Below are positions 28,405 through 36,853 of a stretch of 64,000 nucleotides of DNA, one piece after another. The DNA comes from an uncultured Oscillospiraceae bacterium. GTDB taxonomy: Bacteria > Bacillota > Clostridia > Oscillospirales > Oscillospiraceae. Under the pieces are notes generated by a model. The model ran no database searches. It was not told the DNA's origin and saw nothing but the letters and a program-made list of their open reading frames with translations. Each line of letters opens with the position of its first letter. Within the stretch, counting starts at the first letter, position 1. The position numbers and the translations under genes are program-made. The stretch lies in NCBI GenBank assembly GCA_947627715.1, contig CANQXK010000001.1, forward strand, positions 124,001 to 188,000, in the 5' to 3' direction.

Positions 28405-28433
28405 ATTTTAGTGATTTGTGGCAGCGTTGTAAA
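28405..28433 (-). promoter_or_regulatory. Promoter of the antiporter operon
   Basis: Minus strand: TTTACA (28433-28428), 17-base spacer, TAAAAT (28410-28405). The start site near 28398 gives a short leader with an AGGAGG site before mrpE. Confidence 0.7.
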
Positions 28434-28495
28434 CATTCAGATTTCACGAATTTTCCGCTGAAAAAAATAAAAATTAGTGATTTTTTCAAAGGATG

Positions 28496-28504
28496 TGTTA
28501 TAAT
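28496..28504 (+). promoter_or_regulatory. Extended -10 promoter element before cwlD
   Basis: TGTTATAAT (28496-28504) combines a TGN extension with a perfect TATAAT; no good -35 is seen. A CATATTT at 28528 might be a forespore-type -10, as cwlD is a sporulation gene, but this is weaker. Confidence 0.55.
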
Positions 28505-28559
28505 CAGTATAGCCGCCTCTCCCCGGACATATTTTTCTGCTGAAAGGGGAGAGGACAAC

Positions 28560-29273
28560 ATGAAAAAAAGCTTTGCCGCAAGGGCGATTCTGGCGCTCTT
28601 ACTGATCTCCATGGCTGCGGGCTTCGGCTTAAGGCGGGCCTATCTCTCGGTCCCGCGGGCCGCCGTCAGGCAGGTGACCGCCGGACGAAACCGCAGAACG
28701 CTGATCCTTGACCCCGGCCACGGCGGGGCCGACGGAGGCGCCGTGTCGGTGACCGGGACTTATGAAAGCAAGCTCAACTTAGAGATTGCCCTTCGCTGCC
28801 GCGCTCTGGCGGGACTTTTCGGAGTTACGGCGGAGCTTACGCGGGAGTCGGAGCAGCTTGATTATCCCAAGGAAGCCAACACCATCCGGGCGAAAAAGGT
28901 CTGGGACACCAAGGCCCGGACGGAGAGGATAAACGCCCTGGACAACGCCGTTCTCATCAGCATCCACCAAAATAAATACACCACGCCATCCCCCCACGGA
29001 AGTCAGGTCCTCTACGCCCCCACAGACGGGAGCCGGGAGCTTGCGGAGGACCTCCAGGCGCTTCTGACTCAGGCAACAGGGGAGCGCAAACGGACAGCCG
29101 CGAAGATTGGGGAGAGCATTTACATCATGAACCACGTCTCGTGTCCCGCCGTTTTAGTGGAATGCGGCTTTGTCTCAAACGCCGTGGAGGCAAAAAAGCT
29201 TGAAGAGCCTGCATATCAGCTCAAGGTCGCCGCGCTCATTGTGGGCGGCTATCTGAATCGTATGACGACCTGA
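28560..29273 (+). CDS. cwlD: N-acetylmuramoyl-L-alanine amidase CwlD
   Basis: A 237-residue amidase_3 family enzyme with an N-terminal signal/anchor (about 6-25). The zinc ligands appear in LILDPGHGGADGGAV (His) and ISIHQNKY (His), with Glu in NLEIALR and a second Glu in VLVECGFVSN. CwlD cleaves muramic acid side chains during spore cortex synthesis so that muramic lactam can form. Length fits CwlD rather than multidomain autolysins. ATG 28560 follows GGGGAGAGG; longer in-frame starts lie upstream of the promoter element and are excluded. Confidence 0.93.
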   Translation: MKKSFAARAILALLLISMAAGFGLRRAYLSVPRAAVRQVTAGRNRRTLILDPGHGGADGGAVSVTGTYESKLNLEIALRCRALAGLFGVTAELTRESEQLDYPKEANTIRAKKVWDTKARTERINALDNAVLISIHQNKYTTPSPHGSQVLYAPTDGSRELAEDLQALLTQATGERKRTAAKIGESIYIMNHVSCPAVLVECGFVSNAVEAKKLEEPAYQLKVAALIVGGYLNRMTT

Positions 29274-29284
29274 TATTGCTTCAA

Positions 29285-29356
29285 GTTAACATAATTATTT
29301 AGAGATTTGGTTACCATAATCGCAAAAGTAGACATAATATTATTGAGTTTACATAA
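29285..29356 (-). repeat. Array of four TTATGTNNAC motifs between cwlD and radA
   Basis: Read on the plus strand as GTNNNCATAA: GTTAACATAA (29285), GTTACCATAA (29310), GTAGACATAA (29328), GTTTACATAA (29347). Steps are 25, 18 and 19 bases. The last copy, with its preceding A, equals the reverse of TTATGTAAACT, which I recall as the XerD arm of the B. subtilis dif site. No full dif site is visible. Confidence 0.55.
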
Positions 29357-29373
29357 GTGGAGGAACACAAAAG

Positions 29374-30744
29374 ATGAAATCCAAGACGGCCTTTTTCTGT
29401 ACCGAGTGCGGGAATGAGTTTCCCCGGTGGAGCGGCCAGTGCCCGGTATGCGGGGCGTGGAACTCCATTGTCGAACAGCCCGTGAAGAAGGAGGACAAGC
29501 GCGCGCCCTCCGGCGGGGCGAAACGCGGCGCTTTGCCAAAGCGTCCCGTGACCTTGAAGGAAGTGGATCTGACGGAGGAGATCCGCTTTGACACGGGACT
29601 TGGCGAGCTTGACAGGGTCCTGGGAGGCGGCGCTGTCAAGGGGTCGCTTGTCCTTGTGGGCGGCGCTCCGGGCATCGGAAAATCCACGCTTTTATTGCAG
29701 ATCTGCCAGCACATCGGGGAGGATCACAGCATCTTTTATGTGACCGGCGAGGAGTCGGAGCGCCAGCTTAAGATGCGCGCCCAGAGGCTGGGCGTCACAA
29801 GCGATAATCTTATGGTCCTTTCTGAGACGAATCTTTCCGATATTCTTGAGGCGGTCAACGAGACGGAGCCGGATATTCTGATCATCGACTCCATTCAGAC
29901 GCTTTTTTCGCCTGATCTCACAAGCGCGCCCGGCAGTGTGGGCCAGGTCAAGGACTGCACCATGACGCTGATGCAGCTGGCGAAGGGGTCCGGCATCACC
30001 GTTTTTGTGATCGGTCACGTCAACAAGGAGGGCGCTATCGCCGGCCCCAAGGTGTTGGAGCATATGGTGGACTGCGTCCTGTATTTTGAGGGCGACCAGT
30101 CGTCCAGCTACCGTATTTTGCGGGCGGCGAAAAACAGATTCGGCTCAACCAATGAGATCGGCGTATTTGAAATGGCCGGAAACGGGCTTGTGGAGGTGCC
30201 GAATCCCTCTGAAATGCTCCTTTCGGGCCGTCCCAAGAATACGCCGGGCACGTGCGTTGCGTGCATCATGGAGGGTTCCAGGCCCGTTCTGGCGGAGATC
30301 CAGGCGCTGCTGACGCCAACAAATTTCAACGTCCCAAGGCGCACGTCCAACGGGCTTGACTACAACCGTGCGATGCTTTTGCTGGCGGTTCTGGAAAAGC
30401 GCGGCGGACTGCGCATCGGCGGCGCGGACAGCTACGTGAACGTCATCGGAGGACTGTACATCGACGAACCCGCGGCAGACCTTGCGGCGATGCTGGCCAT
30501 GGCGTCAAGCTACAGAGATACGCCGGTCCCGGACGACCTGGTGGCCATCGGCGAGATCGGACTGACGGGAGAACTGAGACAAGTCACACAGCTTGAGCAG
30601 AGATTGTCGGAGATCGCGCGGCACGGATTCAAAAAAGCCATCATTCCAAAACAGCACCGCGTAAAGCTTCAGCCGCCGGCGGGATTGAAGCTCCTGGAGG
30701 CCGGAAGCATCCGGGAGGCCATGGAGCTTATCATCGGGGCCTGA
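29374..30744 (+). CDS. radA: DNA repair protein RadA/Sms
   Basis: A RecA-like helicase of 456 residues that processes recombination intermediates and aids natural transformation. It starts with a C4 zinc finger (CTECGNEF then CPVCGAW), has Walker A GGAPGIGKST, Walker B in DILIIDSIQTL, the RadA-specific KNRFGSTNE motif, and a C-terminal Lon-protease-like domain (inactive protease fold). AGTGGAGGAAC precedes the ATG. The upstream region holds the TTATGTNNAC array. Confidence 0.96.
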   Translation: MKSKTAFFCTECGNEFPRWSGQCPVCGAWNSIVEQPVKKEDKRAPSGGAKRGALPKRPVTLKEVDLTEEIRFDTGLGELDRVLGGGAVKGSLVLVGGAPGIGKSTLLLQICQHIGEDHSIFYVTGEESERQLKMRAQRLGVTSDNLMVLSETNLSDILEAVNETEPDILIIDSIQTLFSPDLTSAPGSVGQVKDCTMTLMQLAKGSGITVFVIGHVNKEGAIAGPKVLEHMVDCVLYFEGDQSSSYRILRAAKNRFGSTNEIGVFEMAGNGLVEVPNPSEMLLSGRPKNTPGTCVACIMEGSRPVLAEIQALLTPTNFNVPRRTSNGLDYNRAMLLLAVLEKRGGLRIGGADSYVNVIGGLYIDEPAADLAAMLAMASSYRDTPVPDDLVAIGEIGLTGELRQVTQLEQRLSEIARHGFKKAIIPKQHRVKLQPPAGLKLLEAGSIREAMELIIGA

Positions 30745-30786
30745 GGCCGTTCCGTGGCCTTATCTCTCGATTTTCCCCTCCCCTAA

Positions 30787-30814
30787 TTTGAACAAAATTT
30801 TTATTTTGTTCAAA
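30787..30814 (+). terminator. AT-rich inverted repeat after radA
   Basis: Perfect 12-base arms: TTTGAACAAAAT (30787-30798) and its complement (30803-30814) around TTTT. As a terminator it lacks GC pairs; it could instead be a protein-binding palindrome before the recombinase gene. Confidence 0.45.
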
Positions 30815-30885
30815 AACGTGTGAATTTTTTCCGAGGGCAGCAGGCGCGCCTGCCACCGCTTCCCCGGCTTACAAAGGAGATTTTT

Positions 30886-31932
30886 ATGGACTATCGCACC
30901 GAGGCTCCAGAAATCATCAGGAGCTTTCTCAATTATCACGAAAACATCGTGGGTCACTCCAAGAAGACCGTAGACGAATACTACCTTGATCTGCGCACTT
31001 TTTTCCGTTACATGAAGCTGCTCAAATCGGGGCTTCCGCACAACACCGATCTTGATGAGATTTCCATCAGTGACGTTGACCTGGACTTTGTCCGCTCCGT
31101 TACCCTGTCGGACGTCTACGATTACCTCGGATATATGTCCCGCGACCGCGTTCGGAACCAAAACGCCAGCGATCCTGAATACGGCCTCAATTCCGCTTCC
31201 CGCGCCAGAAAGGTCTCCACCATCCGTTCCTTCTATAAATATCTGACGCTCAAGACGCACCAGCTTGAGGCTAATCCCATTCAGGACCTGGATTCCCCAA
31301 AAATCATGAAATCCCTCCCCCGTTATCTTTCACTCAATGAATCGGAGAGGCTTCTTGACAGCGTGGATGGGAAAAACAGGGAAAGAGATTATTGCATACT
31401 AACTATCTTTTTGAACTGCGGCCTTCGTATCTCCGAGCTTGTGGGGCTGAACCTGAATGATGTCCGCGCCGACCATCTGCGGGTGCTGGGCAAGGGTAAC
31501 AAGGAGCGGGTCGTATACATTAACGACGCCGTCGCGGAGGCCATCAACGACTATCTGGCGATCCGGAAGAATATCGCCGCTGTGGACACAAGGGCGCTTT
31601 TCCTCTCCTCCCGCCGGGAGCGGATCAGCAAGTCCACCGTCCACGCGCTGGTGAAGAAGCACCTGGGCGCCGCCGGACTTGACGAAACAAAATACTCTGC
31701 CCACAAGCTCCGCCATACCGCCGCCACGCTGATGCTCCACTCCGGGGTCGATGTGCGCACGCTTCAGGAGCTGCTGGGGCATGAGCATCTGAATACCACC
31801 GAGATCTACACCCACGTGGAAAATGAGGGGCTTCGTGAAGCGGCGATGCTCTCCCCTCTCGCCGCCCATAAAAAAGCGGACAAGCCCGCGAAACCCCAGC
31901 CCTCCGGCGATGAGGAGCCGGACGAACCGTAA
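30886..31932 (+). CDS. Tyrosine recombinase, XerC-like
   Basis: A 348-residue site-specific recombinase. The N-terminal SAM-like DNA-binding domain (FLNYHENIVGHSKKTVDEYY) carries an insertion of about 40 residues compared with E. coli XerC. The catalytic domain shows Arg in NCGLRISELVGL, Lys in the beta hairpin (GKGNKERVV), HKLRHTAATLML, HEHLNTTEIYTH with the final His, and the Tyr nucleophile. Such proteins pair with XerD to resolve chromosome dimers at dif. The start ATG 30886 follows AAAGGAGA; an in-frame ATG at 30820 lacks a ribosome site. XerD is at 35936. Confidence 0.88.
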   Translation: MDYRTEAPEIIRSFLNYHENIVGHSKKTVDEYYLDLRTFFRYMKLLKSGLPHNTDLDEISISDVDLDFVRSVTLSDVYDYLGYMSRDRVRNQNASDPEYGLNSASRARKVSTIRSFYKYLTLKTHQLEANPIQDLDSPKIMKSLPRYLSLNESERLLDSVDGKNRERDYCILTIFLNCGLRISELVGLNLNDVRADHLRVLGKGNKERVVYINDAVAEAINDYLAIRKNIAAVDTRALFLSSRRERISKSTVHALVKKHLGAAGLDETKYSAHKLRHTAATLMLHSGVDVRTLQELLGHEHLNTTEIYTHVENEGLREAAMLSPLAAHKKADKPAKPQPSGDEEPDEP

Positions 31933-31982
31933 GCTGTTTTCTCAGCGGATTTTCTTCCGAGAATCATAAGGAGGCGGTTTTG

Positions 31983-32717
31983 ATGAAAATGAATAGGCCC
32001 GTTGCGCTGCTGGCCGCAGCGGTTCTTTTGCTTTCCATCTTAGCAGGCTGCGGCACGGCCTTCCCCATGTCGTTCGGGGACGTGTGGAACACGCGGGAGG
32101 CGCTTTCCGAATACATCCACGGGAGTATTCAGGCGCTGGCGGAGCTTGGGATCGACGCCACCGCGCAGGAGGACGCTCTGACTGAACGGCTTGTGGACTT
32201 TTTGGAGGAACCCGGCACCAGCACGGAAAAAGGGCTGATCCTCGGCTTTGTCCTGACCTCCGTATACGATTTAGAGGCGTCCTCGGACATACTCTACTGG
32301 GACACGGAGGTATTTGAGATCGAGACCATGTACGCGGATTTTCTGGAGGCCGTTGACGCGCTCTCCGGCGGAGAGCTGGAGATCACCGATGTCTTTGAGG
32401 ACAACAGCGGCGTTGACTGGGAAAAGGACGCGGGGAAAAAATCCGTCTCCTTCACCCTGCTGGGAGAATCCTGCTCTTACAGCGCCCCCTTTCAGGGCGA
32501 CTGGATGAACGAGGGCATCGTGGACTGCCTCAACGATACCCTTGAAAAGGCCGGCGCGGAAAAGCGGCTTCTCCTATGCAGTGACGGGTATCAGGGCATC
32601 ATTTTATTTTATAATACGCCGGAATGGTGCGAACAATACAACGAAAAATTCCCGGAGCTTCCCCTGAGCGCATCCTCTTCGGGCGATAAGTGGTCGCTGG
32701 GAAATCTTGTACGATAA
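31983..32717 (+). CDS. Hypothetical lipoprotein
   Basis: A 244-residue protein with a signal peptide ending in a lipobox (SILAGC), so it is a predicted membrane-anchored lipoprotein. The mature part is acidic, without repeats or motifs I recognise. AAGGAGGCG precedes the start; both a TTG at 31980 and the ATG at 31983 are possible. It is followed at 12 bases by the DUF1349 gene, with which it probably forms an operon. No function can be assigned. Confidence 0.8.
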   Translation: MKMNRPVALLAAAVLLLSILAGCGTAFPMSFGDVWNTREALSEYIHGSIQALAELGIDATAQEDALTERLVDFLEEPGTSTEKGLILGFVLTSVYDLEASSDILYWDTEVFEIETMYADFLEAVDALSGGELEITDVFEDNSGVDWEKDAGKKSVSFTLLGESCSYSAPFQGDWMNEGIVDCLNDTLEKAGAEKRLLLCSDGYQGIILFYNTPEWCEQYNEKFPELPLSASSSGDKWSLGNLVR

Positions 32718-32729
32718 GGAGACGGACTT

Positions 32730-33338
32730 ATGATGCTGGATACGCAAAAGCTGTGCTGGACCAGGGCGCCCCGGCGCTTTACCGTTGAGCCGGAACGGGT
32801 CGAGATCATAACGGAACCCCATACGGACCTGTGGCAACGGACATACTACCATTTTCGCAACGACAACGCCCCGGTCCTGCAGATGTCCACCGAGGAGAAA
32901 TACTTCTCATTTGTCGTCAAGACGGAGTTTGAGAGCCGCCGCCGCTTCGACCAGTGCGGCGTCGTCCTCTATCTTGACAGCGAGAACTGGCTGAAGGCCT
33001 CCGTTGAATACGAAAACGAAAGTCTCCAGCACCTGGGGAGCGTGGTGACGAACCTGGGCTACTCCGACTGGGCCACAACCGCCATCGACGCCTCCGTCAA
33101 GTCCATGTGGTACCGCCTCAGCCGCCGGGAGGACGACTTTCGCATTGAGTGCTCCAAAGACGGGCTTCATTTCTCCCAGATGCGCGTCTGCCACCTGTGG
33201 AAGGCGGAGGGAGACGTCCGCTTCGGGGTGTATGCGTGCAGCCCGGAGGACTCTTCCTTCCGGGCGGTCTTTACCCATATGGAGCTGACCGCGTGTCAGT
33301 GGCCGGCGCATGACGGACAGGCCCCCGATGAGGCATAG
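32730..33338 (+). CDS. DUF1349 family (concanavalin A-like fold) protein
   Basis: A cytoplasmic 202-residue protein. EPHTDLWQRTYYHFRNDNAP, the RRRFDQCGVVLYLDSENWLKASVEYENE core and the GYSDWATT segment are typical of DUF1349 proteins, which have a beta-sandwich lectin/glucanase-like fold and are related to yeast regulators of enolase expression. No enzymatic activity is established. AAGGAGACGG precedes two adjacent ATG codons. It shares a likely operon with the lipoprotein gene upstream. Confidence 0.85.
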   Translation: MMLDTQKLCWTRAPRRFTVEPERVEIITEPHTDLWQRTYYHFRNDNAPVLQMSTEEKYFSFVVKTEFESRRRFDQCGVVLYLDSENWLKASVEYENESLQHLGSVVTNLGYSDWATTAIDASVKSMWYRLSRREDDFRIECSKDGLHFSQMRVCHLWKAEGDVRFGVYACSPEDSSFRAVFTHMELTACQWPAHDGQAPDEA

Positions 33339-33419
33339 GCATCGCGTTTGCGCTTCTCCCCTTTTCCGACAGATGAAAAGAGGCGGCCCGCAGAGGGTCA
33401 CTTTTTGGCAAGATTGCTG

Positions 33420-33448
33420 TTGCGAAGCCCGCGGGATGTTGCTATAAT
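33420..33448 (+). promoter_or_regulatory. Promoter and leader hairpin of nadBC
   Basis: TTGCGA (33420-33425), 17-base spacer, TATAAT (33443-33448). Immediately after, CTTTCG-AGTA-CGAAAG (33458-33473) forms an inverted repeat over the start of the transcript and may be an operator for an NAD repressor; this last point is inference. Confidence 0.75.
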
Positions 33449-33484
33449 AATGAAAACCTTTCGAGTACGAAAGAAGGCTATGAT

Positions 33485-35023
33485 ATGCTGCGTTACGCCA
33501 TTGACGGCTCTGTTAAGCCGGAAAGACACTCAAACTACGACGTGGTCATCGTGGGGGCCGGGATCGCGGGGCTTTATTGCGCCCTGAACCTCTCCCCTTC
33601 CCTCCAGTGCTGTGTGTTCGCCAAGGAGACCATCGACATCTCCAACTCCTGGCTTGCCCAGGGCGGGATCGCCGTTGTGACCGCGCCGGACGACGACCCG
33701 GAGCTGCATTTCAAGGACACCATCGTGGCGGGAGCGGGGCTGTGCGACGAGGCGGCGGTGCATACGCTGGTGGACGAGGGGCCGCGGGACATCGCGGCGC
33801 TCATCCGAATGAACGTCCCCTTTGACCTCAACGAATACGGCGAGCTTGACCGTACACGGGAGGGCGGACACCATAAAAACCGCATTCTCCACGCCGGCGG
33901 CGACGCCACCGGGCGGGAGACGGTCAAGACGCTGGCCTATATCGCCTCCCAGCGGGACAATATCATCTTCCGCGACAACACCTTCTTCGTGGACATTCTG
34001 ACAGACGAAAACGGCGTCTCCGGGCTTATCGTCAAGGACGACGACGGCGTTTATGAGACGGTGGCGACGCGCCACCTGGTGCTCTGTACCGGGGGCATCG
34101 GGCAGGTCTTTGAGTCCAGCACCAACCCGGCTGTGGCCACCGGCGACGGTCTGGCCGCCGCCATCAGGGCGGGGGCTGAGCTGAGAGGCATGGAGTTCAT
34201 CCAGTTTCACCCCACGGGGCTTTGGTCCCCGGACCGGGAGAGCCGGGCGTTTCTCATCTCCGAGTCCGTGCGCGGCGAGGGCGGCCTTTTAAAAAACGCG
34301 CAGGGCGAACGCTTTATGGTGGGCAAGCACGAGCTGGCGGAGCTGGCGCCCCGGGATATTGTGGCGCGGGGCATCTACAACGAGATGAAACGCACAGGGG
34401 AAAGCCACGTGTATATCGACATCACCCACGAACCGGAGGAGGAGCTTGCCCACCGCTTCCCCACCATCTACAACGAATGCCTCCGGCGGGGCATCAATAT
34501 CGCCAAGGACTTCATCCCCGTATGCCCGGTCCACCACTACATGATGGGCGGCATCAAGACCGATCTATATGCGCGCACCGCCGTAAAGGGCCTTTATGCC
34601 TGCGGAGAAACCGCCTCCACCGGGGTGCACGGGGCCAACCGCCTGGCGTCCAACTCCATGCTGGAGTGCCTTGTGTTCGGCCGCCGCGCGGCGGAGGATA
34701 TTAACGCCGCCTTCTCCCCTGCCGCCACCTCCGGTGAGCTGCTGCCGGCGCTTACGGCAAGGCCGGCGCTGGAGACGGATTTTAAGGCGCTGAGGGCCAG
34801 GATCCAGCATATCATGAGCGCCAACTGCTTCGTCATCCGCACAAAGGAGGGCCTTGAGACGGCGCTTCGGGAGATGCGCCAAATCGTGGATATGCTCTCC
34901 GCCGGCTTTAACAGCGACAAGGCGTATGACGAGGATCTGAGCCTTGCCATCATCTCCGTGGCCATCATCGAGTCCTCCCTGGCCCGGCGGGAGAGCATCG
35001 GGGCACATTACAGAGAAAGCTGA
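33485..35023 (+). CDS. nadB: L-aspartate oxidase
   Basis: First enzyme of de novo NAD synthesis, oxidising L-aspartate to iminoaspartate. The 512-residue flavoprotein has the FAD-binding VVIVGAGIAGLYCALNL, SWLAQGGIAV, the MEFIQFHPTGL and CPVHHYMMGGIKTD segments of the succinate dehydrogenase/NadB superfamily, and GVHGANRLASNSMLECLVFGRRAA near the C-terminus. AGAAGG precedes the ATG. nadC follows directly; quinolinate synthase (nadA) is not adjacent. Confidence 0.95.
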   Translation: MLRYAIDGSVKPERHSNYDVVIVGAGIAGLYCALNLSPSLQCCVFAKETIDISNSWLAQGGIAVVTAPDDDPELHFKDTIVAGAGLCDEAAVHTLVDEGPRDIAALIRMNVPFDLNEYGELDRTREGGHHKNRILHAGGDATGRETVKTLAYIASQRDNIIFRDNTFFVDILTDENGVSGLIVKDDDGVYETVATRHLVLCTGGIGQVFESSTNPAVATGDGLAAAIRAGAELRGMEFIQFHPTGLWSPDRESRAFLISESVRGEGGLLKNAQGERFMVGKHELAELAPRDIVARGIYNEMKRTGESHVYIDITHEPEEELAHRFPTIYNECLRRGINIAKDFIPVCPVHHYMMGGIKTDLYARTAVKGLYACGETASTGVHGANRLASNSMLECLVFGRRAAEDINAAFSPAATSGELLPALTARPALETDFKALRARIQHIMSANCFVIRTKEGLETALREMRQIVDMLSAGFNSDKAYDEDLSLAIISVAIIESSLARRESIGAHYRES

Positions 35024-35036
35024 CAGGAGTGGGAAC

Positions 35037-35870
35037 ATGAACTATATTGGACTTGACAAGCTTATTTTAGAGGCCCTGGCCGAGGACCTGGGTACCGGGG
35101 ATATTACCACCGAGAGCTGCATCCCGGAAGACGCTGTCTCCACCGGGCAATTCCGCGCGAAAATGGACGGCGTATTCTGCGGCATGGCGGTTTTAGAGCG
35201 GGTATTCAAATTGGTGGACGAGAGGATAACCGTAACTGCCCTTGTGAAGGACGGAGATGAGGTAAAAAAAGGCGACACCATCGCCTCCGTCACGGGGCCG
35301 TCTCGCTCCGTCCTCTGCGGAGAGCGCGTGGCATTGAACCTTGTCCAGCATATGTCCGGCATCGCCACGGCGACCCGCAGGGCCGTGAAGGCGGTGGAGG
35401 GCACGGGCTGTATCATCGTGGACACCAGGAAAATGACGCCCGGCCTTCGCGTTTTGGAGAAATACGCCGTCAAGGCCGGCGGCGGCAGGAACCACCGCTT
35501 CAATCTTGCTGACGGCGTCCTCATCAAGGACAACCATATCGTGGCCGCAGGCGGCGTCGCGGAGGCCATTTCCGCCGTGCGGGCCAATGCCCCCCACACG
35601 CTGAAGGTGGAGATCGAGTGCGAAACGGAGGACCAGGTCCGCAAGGCCCTGGCCGCCGGAGCGGACATCATCATGCTGGACAATATGTCTGTGGAGGATA
35701 TGCGAAAGTGCGTCCGCCTCATCGACCGCCGCGCCCTCACCGAGGCCAGCGGCAACATGGGAGAGAGGGATCTGCGGGAGGTGGCCGAGACGGGCGTGGA
35801 CCTCATCTCCATCGGCGCCCTGACCCACTCCGTCCAGGCCCTGGACATCAGCCTGAAATTCACGAAATGA
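35037..35870 (+). CDS. nadC: Nicotinate-nucleotide pyrophosphorylase (carboxylating)
   Basis: Converts quinolinate and PRPP to nicotinate mononucleotide. The 277-residue protein shows LAEDLGTGDITTE, the MSGIATATRRAV helix, the VDTRKMTPGLRVLEKYAVKAGGGRNHR active-site loop and DNMSVEDM near the end. ATG 35037 is chosen because of CAGGAGTGGG upstream; an ATG at 34944 would run inside nadB. Co-transcribed with nadB and ended by the hairpin at 35887. Confidence 0.95.
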   Translation: MNYIGLDKLILEALAEDLGTGDITTESCIPEDAVSTGQFRAKMDGVFCGMAVLERVFKLVDERITVTALVKDGDEVKKGDTIASVTGPSRSVLCGERVALNLVQHMSGIATATRRAVKAVEGTGCIIVDTRKMTPGLRVLEKYAVKAGGGRNHRFNLADGVLIKDNHIVAAGGVAEAISAVRANAPHTLKVEIECETEDQVRKALAAGADIIMLDNMSVEDMRKCVRLIDRRALTEASGNMGERDLREVAETGVDLISIGALTHSVQALDISLKFTK

Positions 35871-35886
35871 ACAGTCTATATACGAC

Positions 35887-35925
35887 ACCGCCCCGGCCTT
35901 TTCTTTTGGCCGGGGCGGTTCGTTT
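35887..35925. terminator. Bidirectional terminator between nadC and xerD
   Basis: ACCGCCCCGGCC (35887-35898) pairs with GGCCGGGGCGGT (35908-35919); T-rich sequence lies in the loop and after it (TTCGTTTTA). The two genes are convergent. Confidence 0.85.
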
Positions 35926-35935
35926 TATTAAGGAG

Positions 35936-36826
35936 TTATGCCCGTGGATGGGCTTTGTTATAGACGTCTTTAAGCTGCTTTTTCACAAGCTGGGCATAGA
36001 CCTGGGTGGAGGAGATGTCCGCGTGGCCCAGCATCTCCTGAATGCTCCTCAGGTCCGCGCCGTTCTCCAAAAGGTGCGCGGCGAAGGAGTGCCGGAGGGT
36101 GTGGGGCGTGATGTCCTTTTCGATCTTCGCGGTCTCCTGATAGTGCTTGAGCACCTTCCAAAAGCCCTGGCGGGTCATGCGCTCGCCGTTGACGTTGACG
36201 AACAGCGCCTGCTCCGTGGGAGAGGCGACCATCTGCCCGCGGACGAGATTGATGTAATCGGAGACGGCCTTGATTGCCGCGGAGTACATGGGGATGTAGC
36301 GCTCCTTGCCGTGCGTGGTGCATTTGATAATGCCGGCGGAGAGCTTCACATCGTCAATATTGAGGCTGATAAGCTCGCTCACCCGGATGCCGGTGGCATA
36401 GAGAAGCTCCAGCATCGCCCGGTCCCGGTAGCCCTTCATATCGGTGCACTTGGGCTGGTCAAGAAGCAGCTCCACCTCCGCGCTGGTGAGGATCTGCGGG
36501 AGCTTTTTCTCCGCGCGCTCGATGGAGATGTCGTGCACGGGGTTGCGGGCGACGGCGCCGCAGCTCAAAAGATAGCTGTAAAAGCACTTGATGGAGGCGA
36601 GACATCTGGCGAGGGTGGCGGAGGACTTCCCCTCCCCCCGGAGCCACGCCATATACCCGTTCACGGTCTCCTGGCTGACGGAGGGAATATCAATTTTCAA
36701 ATACCTTTCAAGGTAGCTGTTGAACTGCGTCACGTCCCGCACATAGGAAAGATATGTGTTGGTGGAGACGTGCCGTTCATCGGAAAGGTACTTCTCAAAG
36801 CTCTCGATATAATTCTCTGTGGGCAC
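35936..36826 (-). CDS. xerD: Site-specific tyrosine recombinase XerD
   Basis: A 296-residue recombinase of standard XerD length. The N-terminal core-binding domain is followed by the catalytic Arg in YATGIRVSELI, Lys in THGKERYIP, TLRHSFAAHLLENGADLR, LGHADISSTQVYAQL with the second His, and the Tyr nucleophile. It acts with an XerC partner and FtsK/SpoIIIE to resolve chromosome dimers at dif. The gene lies 27 bases downstream of spoIIM on the same strand, a linkage known in Firmicutes. Confidence 0.92.
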   Translation of the reverse strand: MPTENYIESFEKYLSDERHVSTNTYLSYVRDVTQFNSYLERYLKIDIPSVSQETVNGYMAWLRGEGKSSATLARCLASIKCFYSYLLSCGAVARNPVHDISIERAEKKLPQILTSAEVELLLDQPKCTDMKGYRDRAMLELLYATGIRVSELISLNIDDVKLSAGIIKCTTHGKERYIPMYSAAIKAVSDYINLVRGQMVASPTEQALFVNVNGERMTRQGFWKVLKHYQETAKIEKDITPHTLRHSFAAHLLENGADLRSIQEMLGHADISSTQVYAQLVKKQLKDVYNKAHPRA

Positions 36827-36853
36827 GCGGCCACCTTCCTTCGTGTGAGAGGG

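Noticed and set aside
29347..29373. Full dif site at the last TTATGTAAAC copy before radA
   Set aside because: The XerD-like arm matches, but the sequence next to it does not resemble the XerC arm of a Firmicutes dif site.
30886..31932. The XerC-like gene as an integrase of an integrated element
   Set aside because: No tRNA, attachment repeats or cargo genes flank it; size and motifs fit a chromosomal Xer-type recombinase.
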